Shown here piece after piece: positions 10,776 to 21,389 of a DNA stretch of 64,000 nt. A model generated the notes under the pieces. It was not told where the DNA came from. It searched no databases and saw only the letters and a list, made by a program, of their open reading frames with translations. The position numbers and the translations under genes are program-made. Each line of letters begins with the position of its first letter. The first letter of the stretch is position 1. This DNA is from Coremacera marginata (lineage: Eukaryota; Arthropoda; Insecta; Diptera; Sciomyzidae), in assembly GCA_914767935.1 (NCBI GenBank), contig OU612043.1, positions 8,953,812-9,017,811 on the forward strand, in the 5' to 3' direction.

Positions 10776-12646
10776 AACTAGTAAGGAATGGAGCCTCGGC
10801 AGGGTACCGAAGCTAAAATAACCCCCTCCCCCCCCGCGGCCGTATTGAAGTATACCATATTCGAAGTCTTTAGCCATCTACAAAATGTTTTGGTATAATC
10901 TACAAAAATATTTGTCTCATACACTTAATTTTATTTTACCCATAGCTGCCACATAGAGTAATTTTAGACTGCTCATTATGCTAAAGAATATATGTGCAAA
11001 ATTTTGTTAGTATGTGCAAATTCATACCAACGGTGTAAAATTAATTTCGTTTGAAATTTAAGTGACTAGACTGCTGACTGCTCATTATTCCAAATAATAT
11101 GGGAAATTTGGTAGAAATCGGACAAAAGCTATAGAAGGAGTTTGATTTAAATTTTAATGGCACGCCCCTGTTTAATTCCGCCCAATTTTGTAGACTACTC
11201 ACTGCTCATTATTTCAAAGTGTAGAAGGAGTTCGATTAGAATTAAAGTTCACACGCTCCTTGTCCAATCCCACCCACTATTGTAAGCTTACAACTTCTCA
11301 TTATACTAAAGTATATATGTGCGAAATATTTTTGAAGTCGAAGAAACGGTGTCGATGGAAATATATTAAAAATTAAGTGGCACGCTCCCTGTCTAGTACC
11401 GCCCACTTTTATAAACTACAGACTGATCAGTATGCCCAATAATATGTGTGAAAAATTTGGCTTAAGTTAAACAAACGGTGTAGAGGGAGTTCGATAAGAG
11501 TTAATTTGACACGCCCCTTATCCAACCCTACCCACTTTTGTAGGCTTAAAACTTCTCATTATGCTCAAGAATATATGTAAGAAATTTGGTTGAAATCGAA
11601 CAAACGGAGTAGATAGAGCTCGTTTAAAAATAAAGTGCCACGCCCCCTGTCTAGTACCGCCCAATTATATAAACTTACTCGTAAGATTGCTCAAATTACC
11701 TGGGATAATATGTGTAATATTTTGTTGTTGCATGTCACACGGTGTTAAAGAATTTCGATTGAAAGTAAGATGCCACGCCCACTTTCCAAGTCTAAAGACA
11801 TTACACATTACACCATTAGTGTTTATAGAATATAAGTGCAAAATGTGGTATGTGTTGGATAAACGATGTGGGTGGAATTGTGGAAAAAGAAAGCTTTTCT
11901 ATTTTGATAACGTTACTTTGTATGGTAGGTAGTCGTGGCTTTGATCCGATTTTGCCAAATATCATAGAGATGGTTCATACTATATATATCAAAGCTCATG
12001 TGCAAAATTTCAAGACATTTCTTTAATTTTTGTGGATTTTTAAGCGATTTTACGTTTTTAAATAAAGCCAATTTGTATGGGAAGTAGGCGTGGTTTTCAT
12101 CCGATTTTGTCAAATATCATAGTTATGGTCTACATTAAATATCAAAGTCTATGTGGAAAATTTCAAGACCTTTACTTAATTTGAGCAGCTTTTTGAGAGA
12201 TTTTACACTTACTATAAAGCCACTTTGTATGGGAGGTAGGCGTGGTTTTCATCCGAAGTTTCCAAATTTCATAGCCAGGATTTTTATAGGAAATCAAAGC
12301 TTATGTGCAAAATTTGAAGAGATTTCTTTAATTTTTGTGAATTTTTAAGAGATTTTACTATAAAAATTAAGACACTCTGTATGGGAGGTAGGCGTAGGCA
12401 TTTTCGAATTTGATCTTCATTTTTCAAAAAGACGCTTATATTTTGAATTTCATCGCGATAGCTTAAAAATTACGGCTGTAATCGGCTGTAGTCGACAGAC
12501 AGACAGACAAACGGAAATCGACACAGGAGGTGATGCTGATCAAATATATATATACTTTTCTATACCTGCCACGCCTCCTTGTTGACGTTACAAACGGAAT
12601 GACTAAGTTAATATACCCCTTACGCAGTACGCGTTGGAGTATAAAT
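10776..12646. mobile_element. Unclassified repeat family, copy A (longest uninterrupted copy)
   Basis: One end is AACTAGTAAGGAATGGAG..., with GGTACCGAAG and a C-run; the other ends ...ACGCAGTACGCGTTGGAGTATAAA, preceded by a CAGACAGACAGACAAACGG tract. The interior is two sets of degenerate tandem units. About six ~130-bp units (10920-11830) carry 'cacgcccc...cccactttt...ctcattatg'. About three ~160-bp units (11930-12400) carry GTATGGGAGGTAGGCGTGG and CAAATATCATAG. Three other copies are in the window (17606-19667, 33735-36343, and ends at 60318-60416 and 61411-61490), so it is mobile or was. I see no enzyme and cannot assign a superfamily. Confidence 0.75.
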
Positions 12647-12850
12647 ATTTCAGATCAATCGCGCTTATAATACAAATTATACAGTTCTTAAAGCCCGGTG
12701 CGCCGGAGTACCAATCGATAGAACCGAAGAATCTGTTAGAACTCGTGATGATCGCTGTATGTGTGTATGGAATGTTTCTTTCTATATATCAGAGCTGTAC
12801 AAGAAAGCAATCATTTGTGATTTTATATCATGTGATTTATGTTCAAGATG
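12647..12850. other. AT-rich spacer
   Basis: Short unique-looking sequence between copy A and the next tandem array; the frame crossing it has no recognisable domain. Confidence 0.4.
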
Positions 12851-13150
12851 AATGCATTCATTTTTTCAAATCATTGATTGGGACTTGAAATTTCATATCA
12901 CAATCAATGATTTGAAGAAATGAATGCAATCAATTTTTCAAGTCATTGATTGTGATTTGAAATTTCAAGTTTAATCGGTCGGTTCGTTTGTTTGCAGTAG
13001 TGGGAATGCAATCAATTTTTCAAATCATTGATTGTGATTTGAAATTTCAAGTTTAATCGGTCGGTTCGTTTGTTTGAAGTAGTGGGAATGCAATCAATTT
13101 TTAGAATCATTGATTGTGATTTGAAATTTCAAGTCCTAATCAAAGATTTG
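12850..13150. repeat. ~77-bp tandem repeat, about three units
   Basis: The unit GAATGCAATCAATTTTT...CATTGATTGTGATTTGAAATTTCAAGTTTAATCGG...AGTAGTGG is repeated at about 12926, 13003 and 13086, with an inverted relative at 12850-12925. Similar 'gaatgcaatcaatt' phrases occur near 26845. Confidence 0.75.
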
Positions 13151-15540
13151 ATTATTTGATTATTGAATGATTATTTCATTAAGTTTTTATCATAACACTT
13201 TTACTAAACATAAAAATTCAAAATAAACATAAACAATTAAAGTACTTGGTCATTGAAACTTTTTAAACTAACGTTTTGTTGGTGTTACACATCACCCCAC
13301 TGATTTGAAAAGGACTAAAAAAGCCATATTTAAAATTTTTGTTATATTTCATACCTCTTTCAACATATTCAACAACCATGAAAACACAACACTTCGAATT
13401 GGTTCTGTTGCAAGGAATAGGCCTATAAACCAAACAAAAATTAAATTTCTTAACATTTTTATTGGAGCAAATAAAAACGTGTTACACTTCAACCCACTAC
13501 AGCCTACTAAAAGGGGTCGCAGTTACGTCGAGTGTATCTTCTATAAGGAACTATTTTCTGTTGATAATAATTTTTGTAATTTTTAATATAAAATATTTAA
13601 AATATTATTTTATTACCATCGTTTTATTAATTTTATATGGGTTATGCAGCATTAAAATAACACAAAAAAAAAAATCATGAATGCATCTTAAAGTTACGGC
13701 GCTAAATTTTGTAAAAAATTAATTTATCATTAAACACACGCAAAACGTTCAAAACTTACTACCAAAGAAAAAAAATAATAATAACAACAACAACTTAAAA
13801 ACCAAGAAACACCTTATACTGCACTCCTTTTCTTATCGGATTATAAGCATCACAACAACTTTAACGCTCGAATGTTACAAGATCTGATCACAAAACAGCA
13901 ACTGAAATCAGCAACGGAATCAACAAAAGCAACAACGACGAGAACAACATCAACTACTAGCAACAACAACAATAATAACAATAACAAAAACAACTAATTG
14001 GAGTTGTACGTTTCATTAGCATGCAATCGATCGTTACTGATGAGATGTTGTTGCTGCTGCTCCTGTTGCAGGGTAGCAAGAAAACAATTCATGTAAAGTG
14101 AAGAAAAACAAGAAAAAATTAAAAGATAAGCTCTGATCAAGCAGCATTGAAGCTTTTAAAGCTTGATCTTAACGGATCCCAAGATTCCAAAAACGTAAAT
14201 CACACAAAAAAAAAAGCATAGCGTTTATTGTCAACATGCATTAATGTTGATTTATTAGTTTCAAGGGGCCTATCTTGCTGTTGTTGTTTGCTTGCTGTTT
14301 AATGTTAACCTAATTAACTGGAACACTAAAACTTTCAAGTGACACTCAAATTTGTTTGTGTATCAGCTGAATGAATGTTTTCAAACATGCATGTTTTTCA
14401 AACAACCCTGAAAGTGAACTTTTGAGTGTTGCTGACCGGTTAGTATTGCAGAAATGCAATTCACAGGAAACTATAATTTAAACTTTCATATTCGATGCTT
14501 TTGATTTATTGCTTAAATTTTGCTATGGATAAAAATAAAAATGGGATAAATTTATTTTCAGAAATATTAAAGTAAGTCGTAAGACTCAGAGAAAATCTTT
14601 TTAACTAAATCAAAATGAAAAATACTTTCACACATTCAAAAAGTTCACTCTATAGAGCTTTTATAAGGCCTGAATAACAATTTTTAGATTAGCAAAGATA
14701 ATCAACACCAAAGTCAATTCAACCGTTGAGTTTCTACTTGATAGTTTCCAAAAATTTTGTTGTATGATATTATTCTTGTCTAAATGTTTGTCTTACATTT
14801 ATTTTATATTTTTTTTTTTTTTTTTAAATCTAGAATAAATGTCAGCAACTTTTTTTTTATGTTTATCCTTCCATTTGTGTTCCCGCTTCAAGTTTTCCCA
14901 GCCGCTGCTTGTTAGACATTTTCACACATAGAAAGCTCTTCTCTAAGCCGCTTAACTTGTCTTGTCTGTAGAATTGCTAACCATGCGTTATTCCGTTTGG
15001 CGCCTACTGTAATTGCACTCAGGTGCACTTCACGCCATTAAAAATAATGCACAATATTAATGAATCTCTAATTTGTCAGGCTGAGTTTTTTTTTGTTATC
15101 ATGATTTTTTAATTAATTAATCCTATTAACCTATAAACATTATGAAGTGTTTATTGATTTTTTTTCCCCCAATGTGTTAATTTGATGACTTAATTAAGCA
15201 TTTTCGATTCGAATTAAATTCGATTATTCTTCGATTATTCTAAACAAGTTCTTACATACGCCGCTGCGATTTCAATATAAGAGATATTTTAAATATCATG
15301 GAAAAATATATATTTTTTTTTTCAGCTTCATGGAAGAAATTCTTATTTATACTGAATATTTGGTTAATGTGAATTAAAATTTAATAAGAGCTTGAAAACA
15401 TTTGAAGATATTCATATCAAATTTGGCCCAAAATTTATGTTTTCTCTGAGGTAAAAAATTTGACTGAAGTTTTTGTAACAACAACGGAGTTATGTTTAGA
15501 ACACCAAATAGATCGCAAGTAATTTAGTTTCTAGTTCATC
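13151..15540. other. AT-rich intergenic stretch with CAA/CTG-rich patches
   Basis: Contains AACAAC-rich patches (13770-13995), CTGCTGCT (14050-14070) and a poly-T run at 14805-14825. Frames of 93 and 72 codons near 13305-13680 overlap each other and show no domain. No gene seen. Confidence 0.5.
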
Positions 15541-16757
15541 ACCCCAGCAAACCATAGTCGACGACTTTGCCGAAATTCCGATAAATTCGTAACTATTTCG
15601 AGCTGTCTTAAAGAAATCGTTACAATTTCATAACGCAAATATCGAAACAGTTTCACTTTTTATACGAATTTATAAAGAATTTAGTTATGCGACTGTTTGT
15701 ACGACATATTGAAATGCGATCCGAGTGAAACTTCCTCTTTCGAACTGTGTGAGGGCAAGAAATTATGTACCAATTTCTGTCCCACAAACAACATGGAAAA
15801 AATGTATATAAAATATTAGTAAATTATAAATTAAAATGTATATAAATTATATTAGCTAGCATAGTAAAGTCAGTCTTGAACAGCGCACAGTCGCGTGCAC
15901 ATGTGCAAAGGCCTTAGGTCAGTTTAGCTCAGGTTCTCATAATAAAGGCGTTAACACGCTTTAAGCTCAGGTTTTCATAGTAAAGGCTTTCACACCATTT
16001 AAGCTCAGGTTTTTCATAGTAAAGGCGTTTACACCCTTTAAGCGCAGGCTATTCTATATAGTGAAGGCGTTCAGACCCTTTAAGCTCAGGTTTTCATAGT
16101 AAAGGCGTTCACACCCTTTAAGCTCAGGTTTTCATAGTAAAGGCGTTCACATCCTTTAAGCTCAGATTTTTCATAGTAAAGACGTTTACACCCTTTAAGC
16201 GCAGGTTATTCTATATAGTGAAGGCGTTCACACCCTTCTAGCTCAGGTTGTTCCACTTCATATAAGTAAATACACGAAGTCTAAATAAAATTATAATTAA
16301 TTTATTTTCTGTTAAAGAATATTACTAAACAATAATAATTACAGAAATTATTAACATTTTGAATAATGTTTTATTTTATCATATATAAAAAAAAATATTA
16401 TGAATAATTACATTTAAAATGTAATCCTAGTGAAGTAATAGTATTAAATAGATAAAAGAAACGCCCAATAAAGAATTCTTGTACATTTAAAAAACTAAAA
16501 CTACCGAGTTATAAATTTTCTGTACTGAACCCTTGGTTTACTCGCTGAGTCTACCCCAGCAATTGCAAGCGAACTGGAGGGTTCGCTACAACTGTCTGAA
16601 CGAAATCGTAAGTTTTTCGTAACATTTTCGTTAAAATTCATTACGAAATCGTTACGACATTTCGTTACGAAGTCGTGTCAAACCCTTCATACGTTATTCT
16701 TTACGATTTTGTAACGAAATCGGAAAGATTGAGAAATGTTTGTTAGGATTTCGTTAA
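15541..16757. mobile_element. CGTTACGAAAT-rich segment, possibly a non-autonomous element
   Basis: The left border CCCAGCAAACCAT and the inverted right border (complement of CCTAACAAACATT, at 16736-16748) form a loose terminal match. Runs of TCGTTACGAAATCG-type palindromic phrases lie near 15600-15700 and 16600-16740. The right border coincides with the point where coding similarity of the neighbouring pseudogene stops. No target duplication could be seen. Confidence 0.35.
15921..16250. repeat. ~43-bp tandem array, about 7-8 units
   Basis: The unit is roughly AAGCTCAGGTTTTCATAGTAAAGGCGTTCACACCCTTT, with variants carrying TATTCTATATAGTG. Two longer-period sub-blocks (16001-16080 and 16160-16240) repeat the same order of variants, so part of the array was duplicated as a block. 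Confidence 0.9.
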
Positions 16758-17605
16758 GAATACTTGCCAGTTTTTGAATGGAAGACGATATGCAATATGG
16801 ATTAAGCATCCAAAAAATCGAATCCAACAATGTAGAATAGATAACCCAAATTTGTAATGATCTTCGTTGTTGGATCGAGTTGTTGTCAACAGGTTCATTT
16901 CTTTGGGAGAAGCTTTACAAATGAAACATCTGCACGCACTTACACGTACTTTCTGTTAAAACCTTAGCTACTGACCCATCAATCATGGTGCAGTGCATAA
17001 TATAAAAAATCTCTACGACTTCACCATTATTTAAAAATGTTTCACATTCAAGATTATGTATCTTTATATGCATGTTATCGTTCTCCATTGAAACTATTTG
17101 CTTGGATTCTTTTGTAGAAACAAATTTAATGAGTTTGCATGAAAGAGTTGATGAAGGTGTTGCATTTTCCCATAGAACTTCATTTGTTGATTTATCAATC
17201 AGCCTAAAAACGATAATTAATATTAGAAAAATATATTTGTATTTGATGATCAATTAAAAATTACCTAAGTGGTACAAAGGCAACTACAAACATAAATGTA
17301 CCCGTATGTTCTTCAACAGCAAACTTTTGTTTATAAATACTGTGGCCTAAGCTGCCATCCGTTCCCCATTTCGATATAAGAGCAAGCTTTCCCGAAGGTC
17401 TTCCATTTCTGCATTGTTCCAAAATTTCATTTGTTATCATGCGCATGAGTGGCTACAGATCAACTTCTGCTGAAATCTCTGTCACTTTTATTTTTGGTGT
17501 CAAACTGCGTCTCAGCGTTCGTATAACGTTTTTCAAAACTTTATATTTTGCATCAGATAAACCCAAATCAAAACAAAGCGAGAGGGCTTCCCTAGGTTCC
17601 AATTT
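16757..17605 (-). pseudogene. Transib/RAG1-like DDE protein, central part (two exons, broken)
   Basis: Minus-strand coding from 17605 reads REALSLCFDLGLSDAKYK, TEISAEVD, a TAG stop at 17452-17454, then MRMITNEILEQC and SKWGTDGSLGHSIYKQKF (possible first catalytic Asp) and FVPL. A 61-bp GT...AG intron (17264-17204) follows, and the frame resumes in phase with LIDKSTNEVLWENATPSST, CKLIKF, and HCTMIDGSVAKVLTEST. After a frameshift near 16935 come the Cys-rich CRCFICKASPKEMN and FGLSILHCWIRFFGCLIHI, ending near 16757. The order DG...PLR...LWENxxPSS...IDG...CxxC...LHC follows Transib transposases and RAG1 as I recall them; that is family knowledge, not a search. The rest of the C-terminus is absent. 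It could instead be another animal DDE family, or a decayed host gene derived from one. Confidence 0.5.
17204..17264 (-). other. Predicted 61-bp spliceosomal intron in the Transib/RAG1-like pseudogene
   Basis: The donor reads CTTAG|GTAATTTTT and the acceptor CGTTTTTAG|GCTGATT on the minus strand. Removing it joins ...VPLR to LIDKSTNEV in frame and without loss of the conserved pattern. The in-frame stop that otherwise ends the upstream exon lies inside it. Confidence 0.75.
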
Positions 17606-18189
17606 TTATATCCCAACGCGTACTGCGTCTTCAATGTATGATGTATGTCTTGATATGTATGCTTTAATATTCAATGTAAATCCTTATTATGAAATCCCCC
17701 ATACAAAGTGACTTTATTTTAGCAGTAAAATCTCTTCAAAATACACAAAAATTAATGAAATGCCTTGAAATTAAGCATATAAGCTTTGGTCTTCAATATA
17801 AATCCTGACCATGAAATTTGGAAAAATCAGATAAAAACCAGGCCTGTCCCATACGTTATATTAACCGTAAAATCCCTGAAAAATCTGCTCAAATTGCAGA
17901 AATGTCTTGGAATTTTGCACATAGGCTTTTATATGTAATATAGACTATCACTATGATATTTGGCAAAATCGAATGAAAACCACGCCTACCTCCCATACAA
18001 AGTGGCTTTATTTAAAACGTTAAATTGCTTTAAAATCTGCAAAAATTACAGAAGTGCCTTGAAATTTTGCATACAAACTTTGATATTTAACATAAGCCAC
18101 TCTTTGATATTTGGCAAAATCGGCTGAAAATCACTCCTACCTTCAATACAAAGTGAATTCACCTAAATTGAAAAACTTTCGAAAATATA

Positions 18190-19414
18190 CAGGGTAGCCC
18201 TTATTCGAAGCGCCCATCTGGCAACACTGTAACTTTCCGCAGTGATGCCAAATCGACTAATGACATACCGCGTTTGAAGCGTCATTCCAAGCAAATGTTT
18301 ACAATGGAACAGTACACGCCACGCGAACGCTCTAAAATTGCTGAAATTTACATTCAACAAAACAAGTCAATAGTGAAAACTCAACGTGCTTTCAAAAATA
18401 TAAATAAAGTGAAAAGTGCGCCTTCCAAGAAAACAATTTATCGTTTGTATGAAAGATTTACAACTGGTAATACTCTTGGTAACCCAAAGAGGCCAAATAA
18501 AAAGCGACCAAGGCGATCGGATGAGAATATTGCAGCCGTACGAGCCAGTACTCGTATTGAGCTCGGCATTCCCCGATCCACTTTACAACGCATTTTACGT
18601 GTTGATTTGAATTTGTTTCCGTACAAAATTCAATTGGTAAACAAATTGTTGCCTACCGATAAGCCACGTCGATTGGAATGGGCCCAAAGAGTCATCGAAA
18701 TGGCTGAAGAAGACGAGCAATTTTGGCATAATATTATCATGAGCGATGAAGCTCATTTTCAGTTGAACGGAACGGTAAACAAACAAAATTGCCATATTTA
18801 TGCCACTGAAAATCCACAAGAGATTCAAGAGGTACCTCTTCACGATGCAAAAGTCACTGTTTGGTGCGGCGTTTGTGCTAAAATGCTCATTGGGCCGTTC
18901 TTTTTCGAAGATGATAATGGCCACAGAGTTACTGTCAATCAGGAGCGTTATCGCGATATGATAAACAATTTTTTCATGCCAATCGTTCGTCGAAAGCGTA
19001 TCAGGCACTACTGGTTTCAACAAGACGGCGCGCCACCACACACAAGCCGCACTACAATCGATTTTTTGAAGCAATTGTTCCCTGGCCTCCAGACTTCTTT
19101 TTGTGGGGTTATTTGAAATCAAAGGTTTACGTCAACAAGCCAAGGACCCTAGAAGAGCTGAAAACCAACATCCGTCAAGAAATAACCGCCATTCCCATCA
19201 AAATGTTGAAGAAAACCATGGAAAATGCTGCAAAACGGGCACAATATGTCGTAGAGGCCAATGGCGACCATTTACGAGATATCATATTCAAGAAATGATG
19301 TAAGCAAATCTACTTGAACCCAATTAAATGATATGTATGACGAACAGACAAAAAATTGTGGTTTCTTTGATTTATTTAAAAATGAAATGGGAGCTTCGAA
19401 TATGGGCAACCCTG
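18190..19414 (+). mobile_element. DD41D (rosa-type) mariner element, 1225 bp
   Basis: Ends are CAGGGTAGCCCTTATTCGAAG on the left and the inverted copy of CAGGGTTGCCCATATTCGAAG on the right, with TA at 18188-18189 and 19415-19416. It carries one transposase frame described separately. It sits inside copy B of the unclassified repeat, so it inserted later than that copy. Confidence 0.9.
18295..19300 (+). pseudogene. DD41D mariner transposase with a catalytic-core deletion
   Basis: The cut-and-paste transposase of the surrounding element, which binds its terminal repeats and joins them to TA sites. The frame starts at ATG 18295 or 18304 (MEQYTPRERSKIAEIY) and stays open for about 260 codons. 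It includes an N-terminal helix-turn-helix region, IIMSDEAHF with the first Asp (18745-18747), VTVWCGV, and WFQQDGAPPHTS with the second Asp (19024-19026). At about 19083 the sequence jumps to WPP-DFFLWGYLKSKVYVNK in another frame, continuing to VEANGDHLRDIIFKK-stop at 19298. The deletion removes roughly 20 residues between the second and third Asp and shifts the frame. Everything else is well preserved, so the loss may be recent. Confidence 0.9.
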
Positions 19415-19673
19415 TATATAACTGAATGACATGGTGTCTGCATGTACCCAAGTTCCGCCCACGTAGTTTATCCAACCCATACATTTATTATTCGGTAAAA
19501 TGTGAAGTCCTTGTACTAGAACAGTGGGTGTGGCATTTTACTTTGTTTACAAATTACTCTATGTGGCAGGTAAGGGTAAAATTAAATTAAGCGTATGACA
19601 CAAATATTTTTGCAGAAAGACTTCGGATATACTTCAGTACGCTGCCGAAGTTCCATTCCTTACTAGTTTTTTT

Positions 19674-19990
19674 TTTTGGTTTGCTTCTGCTCATTTCTTT
19701 TTTCGGTTTTTTTAGCAGCATAAGCAAGTTCTTCCGAACCACGTTCATTTGCAAGATCTTGAACCCTTCTCAATTTTGTTTTTTCTGAAGGTGTTTCGAT
19801 ATTTATTTCAGATCTGTCATGTTTTCCAGTACTAGTTCTCGGTTGCTATTTAAAAAGGAAATAGTGATGAGCAATTTGTATTAATATTTTTGTTGATTAG
19901 GTTATTACTTACATTATCGGAATTATTTTCATTGAAATTTTTCTAAGCAGAATTGTTTTCAAGTAAGCTCTCTTTTTTATATTGGCGACT
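19674..19990 (-). pseudogene. Transib/RAG1-like protein, N-terminal part
   Basis: The minus strand from 19845 reads QPRTSTGKHDRSEINIETPS, EKTKLRRVQDLANE, RGSEELAYAAKKTEKR and EQKQTKKK, then meets the end of copy B. In proteins of this family the same pattern (Ser/Thr-rich, then K-RR---L, then EEL-YAA) precedes the segment found at 17605, so the two parts were once contiguous. Upstream, a GTAAGT donor at 19912 and a TTTAAATAG acceptor at 19846 define a 67-bp intron. The preceding exon (GATKSRQYKKESLL..., 19913-19985) carries an in-frame TAG. The true start is not identifiable. Confidence 0.5.
19846..19912 (-). other. Predicted 67-bp intron near the N-terminus of the Transib/RAG1-like pseudogene
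   Basis: The donor GATAAT|GTAAGTAATAACC is a near-perfect insect 5' splice site. The acceptor CCTTTTTAAATAG|CAACCG has a pyrimidine-rich tract. Length and composition match the 61-bp intron in the same pseudogene. Confidence 0.6.
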
Positions 19991-21335
19991 CTTTGTCGCA
20001 AAATGAATAAATATTTAATGTTCTTTTTTTATATCACTGTTAATCTACAAATCTATAAGATATTCATATAATATGTTATATGTTTTGGCATATTTAATAA
20101 TTTTTGCACTGAATTAATTCAACTTTGAACTTTTTGCTTTCACTTGATTTATGCCAAATGTAAATAAAATTAACCCCATAGTGCTTATTTTCTACATATA
20201 AAGAAAATAAAACTAAGAGTTAATAAAAATAATTGTTGAAAAAAATAATTCGAAGGTATTTTGAGATTTGTTATTAAAATGATCGACATTTTTAAAAAAA
20301 TTCTTAATAATTTTAATAACTTGAAGCCAGTTGTTCTTATTATGGTATAATATAACTTATATATTTTTACACGCAATGCAATATAGGGTTAATTTTTTTA
20401 AAGTTTTTGATTTTGTGTTTACAAAGCCAGAGGCAAAGCAAGAGACAAAGCAAGAGAAAATAAAATCAACATAGTTGATGTTTAGAAAAAGAGTAGAGCA
20501 ATTTTCTGGGGTTCAACTTTTCCTTTTCCTCCAGTATATGCTTTCTATTATTTCTTAGCCTCTTATTGTTTATGTCTTTCCAATTTTTTAAATTTAATTT
20601 ACATTTTTTACCTTTATTGCACTTTTGCATCTCGCTATTTAATTCCACATAGACCATGATGACGAGCACATGCAACGTTTTTCCACTCACTACTGGCATT
20701 GGAAAGCATGTCAGTGCCCAATAACTAATAAAATTTGAGAAGCGTTGTAATCAGAGCGTTGTAATCAAACCAATGCATAGATATGCAAAGACCTATCTTA
20801 GCTTTAAAGAATCAGATTAGAAAATTTTAAAAATTACACTCGCTGTTGTAATTTTTCTATTTTTTTCATAGTTCCCTGATAAATCAATAAATAGAAAATA
20901 AAGATTTTGGAAAAAAAGTTTACTTCGGCTGTCATGCCGATTTCTTCAGATATACTTGCAACTTCCTGATTTCCCAAAACAAAAAAAAAAAAAAAGTTAA
21001 CTTTTCAAAAATTTTGAATATCTTATTTTCAGGCAGCTCATCGAGTTGTTAGTTTATGTAGTTTTGCTTTTTTCTCAACTGTAGCTGTTGAAATGGCTAA
21101 AACATTTGCCAACAACTCAAGAGCTGTCCATCTGTCTATCATCCAGTGTATGTAGCTGTTATTTTTAGAGAAAGAAATTTGAAGAAATTAAAAACATTTA
21201 TGCAATTTCTTCCACTGATTTCTCTAAGAACAACATACGTTTTAAATTTCCTTGTACCACACGCAGTTTATAGGGTAAATGAGCAAATTTAAAGTTTTAA
21301 CATTATTGCATTTAACAGAAATTACTACGAGAGGA
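19991..21335. other. AT-rich intergenic stretch, no gene seen
   Basis: Multiple stops in all frames. The small frames at 20185-20376 and 20466-20699 are Lys/Asn/Ile-rich and show no domain. A poly-A tract lies at 20979-20995. Confidence 0.5.
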
Positions 21336-21389
21336 TTGCAGGTTGCCACCCCATAGCTTTTTTGATGGTCAAATTTGTATTCATATTGA

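Larger units (their letters stand above)
17606..19667. mobile_element. Unclassified repeat family, copy B, interrupted by a DD41D mariner
   Basis: Opposite in orientation to copy A. It starts TTTTTATATCCCAACGCGTACTGCG and ends ...GAAGTTCCATTCCTTACTAGTT, matching both ends of copy A in inverted form. The CAAATATCATAG/CCTACCTCCCATAC units fill 17690-18180. The interior ~130-bp units are mostly missing. T-runs on both sides (17603-17607 and 19667-19678) would fit insertion into an A/T tract. It lies inside the Transib/RAG1-like pseudogene, separating its N-terminal from its central part. Confidence 0.75.

Noticed and set aside
15921..16250. Regular ~43-bp repeats resembling a CRISPR array
   Set aside because: The units are contiguous and degenerate throughout, with no unique spacers between identical repeats, and the setting is an animal genome.
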